DNA from: Photobacterium sp. Ph5
Lineage (GTDB): Bacteria; Pseudomonadota; Gammaproteobacteria; Enterobacterales; Vibrionaceae
Length of the DNA: 64,000 nt
NCBI RefSeq assembly: GCF_022129445.1
Contig: NZ_JADQAQ010000007.1
Location: forward strand, 1-64,000
Direction: 5' to 3'
The notes under the pieces are model-generated. The model saw nothing but the letters and a program-made list of their open reading frames with translations, was not told where the DNA came from and did not search any database. The translations under genes were made by a program, and so were the position numbers. Shown here one piece after another: positions 63,620 through 64,000 of the stretch. Position 1 is the first letter of the stretch. Each line of letters begins with the position of its first letter.

Positions 63620-64000
63620 AATTAATTCAATTTTCTTTTAAATGCTCACGCCAAGTGCCGTTTTATGCGCAATTATGTAATGACTATTTAGCCAATGAAC
63701 CTTATGAAATTACCATTGGTTTTGTTAAAAATCGTTATCTAATTGAAGCGGTCGGTGAACAAGCACAACTTGAAGCATTAGCTGAAAAAATTGCCAATGA
63801 TTTCCTGCTTTCCATTTGGTTAGTTGAATCTAAAGTGGAAGAAATCATCCATCGTGAAGGCAGTATTGTCCCTCTGGTTAATACTCAACATCACTTACCC
63901 TTTTGCCAACATTGCGAGCCGTTATTAGGCGATAACCAATCGCCACAATTTGGTGAGTTAGCATTACCTTGTGTATGTTGTCATGGCGAGCAGCGTTTAC
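63616..64000 (+). CDS. HypF-like hydrogenase maturation protein, partial
   Basis: The frame starts with ATG overlapping the hyaD stop (ATGA) and is open to the end of the window (128 codons seen). Residues about 100-127 contain paired cysteines (FCQHCEPLLGD and LPCVCCHGEQRL) like the zinc-finger section of HypF. The N-terminus is not the usual acylphosphatase domain, so it may be a HypF variant or a separate hya-operon protein. The context is clearly hydrogenase maturation; the product name is uncertain. Confidence 0.6.
   Translation, partial: MKLIQFSFKCSRQVPFYAQLCNDYLANEPYEITIGFVKNRYLIEAVGEQAQLEALAEKIANDFLLSIWLVESKVEEIIHREGSIVPLVNTQHHLPFCQHCEPLLGDNQSPQFGELALPCVCCHGEQRL

Overview
The window looks like chromosomal DNA of a marine gammaproteobacterium of the family Vibrionaceae, most likely Photobacterium. 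The grounds are low GC, a torR/torCAD trimethylamine-N-oxide respiration locus, the fadL-volA pair, panP, rplY, a YnhF-like mini-protein and a periplasmic uptake hydrogenase. I saw no rRNA, tRNA, CRISPR array, prophage or intact insertion sequence. The genus is an inference from gene content; nothing in the window proves it.

Layout. 0-9 kb is accessory: a probably frameshifted small gene next to a short repeat that carries a 59-bp insert, an MFS transporter overlapping an M23-type protein, and two AraC regulator / Bcr-CflA exporter pairs. One pair lies behind a PcfJ-like gene with a Fur-like operator. 9-21 kb mixes core genes (rsuA-bcr, LemA/DUF3137, apbE, radD) with small acetyltransferases, a Spondin lipoprotein and an RDD-family gene broken by an in-frame stop. 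21.8-25.7 kb is a patchwork: a Rob-like regulator, an intradiol dioxygenase, an ASCH protein, a YjbR-family gene killed by TGG to TAG, a methyltransferase and an amphi-Trp protein. Part of it resembles decayed integron cassettes. 26-38 kb holds glutathionylspermidine synthetase/amidase, a Fur-boxed haem-type TonB receptor, rplY, polB with a nucleotidyltransferase-like neighbour, yciU, an EmrD-like pump and ribA. 38.5-43.5 kb contains a peptidase S33 and the most striking locus. There a Fur-like operator and a convincing fluoride (crcB-type) riboswitch precede a NifU-like scaffold gene and a GGGtGRT-family gene, followed by a Mn-dependent inorganic pyrophosphatase. 43.9-53 kb encodes lipid-related functions (fadL, volA, a patatin) and panP. 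53.5-64 kb is anaerobic respiration: torR, torCAD, then hyaABCD and the start of a HypF-like maturation gene that runs off the window.

How the parts fit. TorR probably controls torCAD from the divergent intergenic region. The hydrogenase operon has an FNR-type site placed exactly as for a class II FNR promoter, so hydrogen oxidation (HyaABC) and TMAO reduction (TorCA) could be coupled through the quinone pool under anoxia. Iron supply (TonB receptor), Fe-S handling (NifU-like protein) and the PcfJ/AraC/MFS cluster share Fur-like sites. Fluoride sensing ahead of an Fe-S/GGGtGRT operon next to a pyrophosphatase suggests a fluoride-stress module that does not involve CrcB. Three genes carry in-frame stops and one a probable frameshift, pointing to ongoing decay in the accessory parts.
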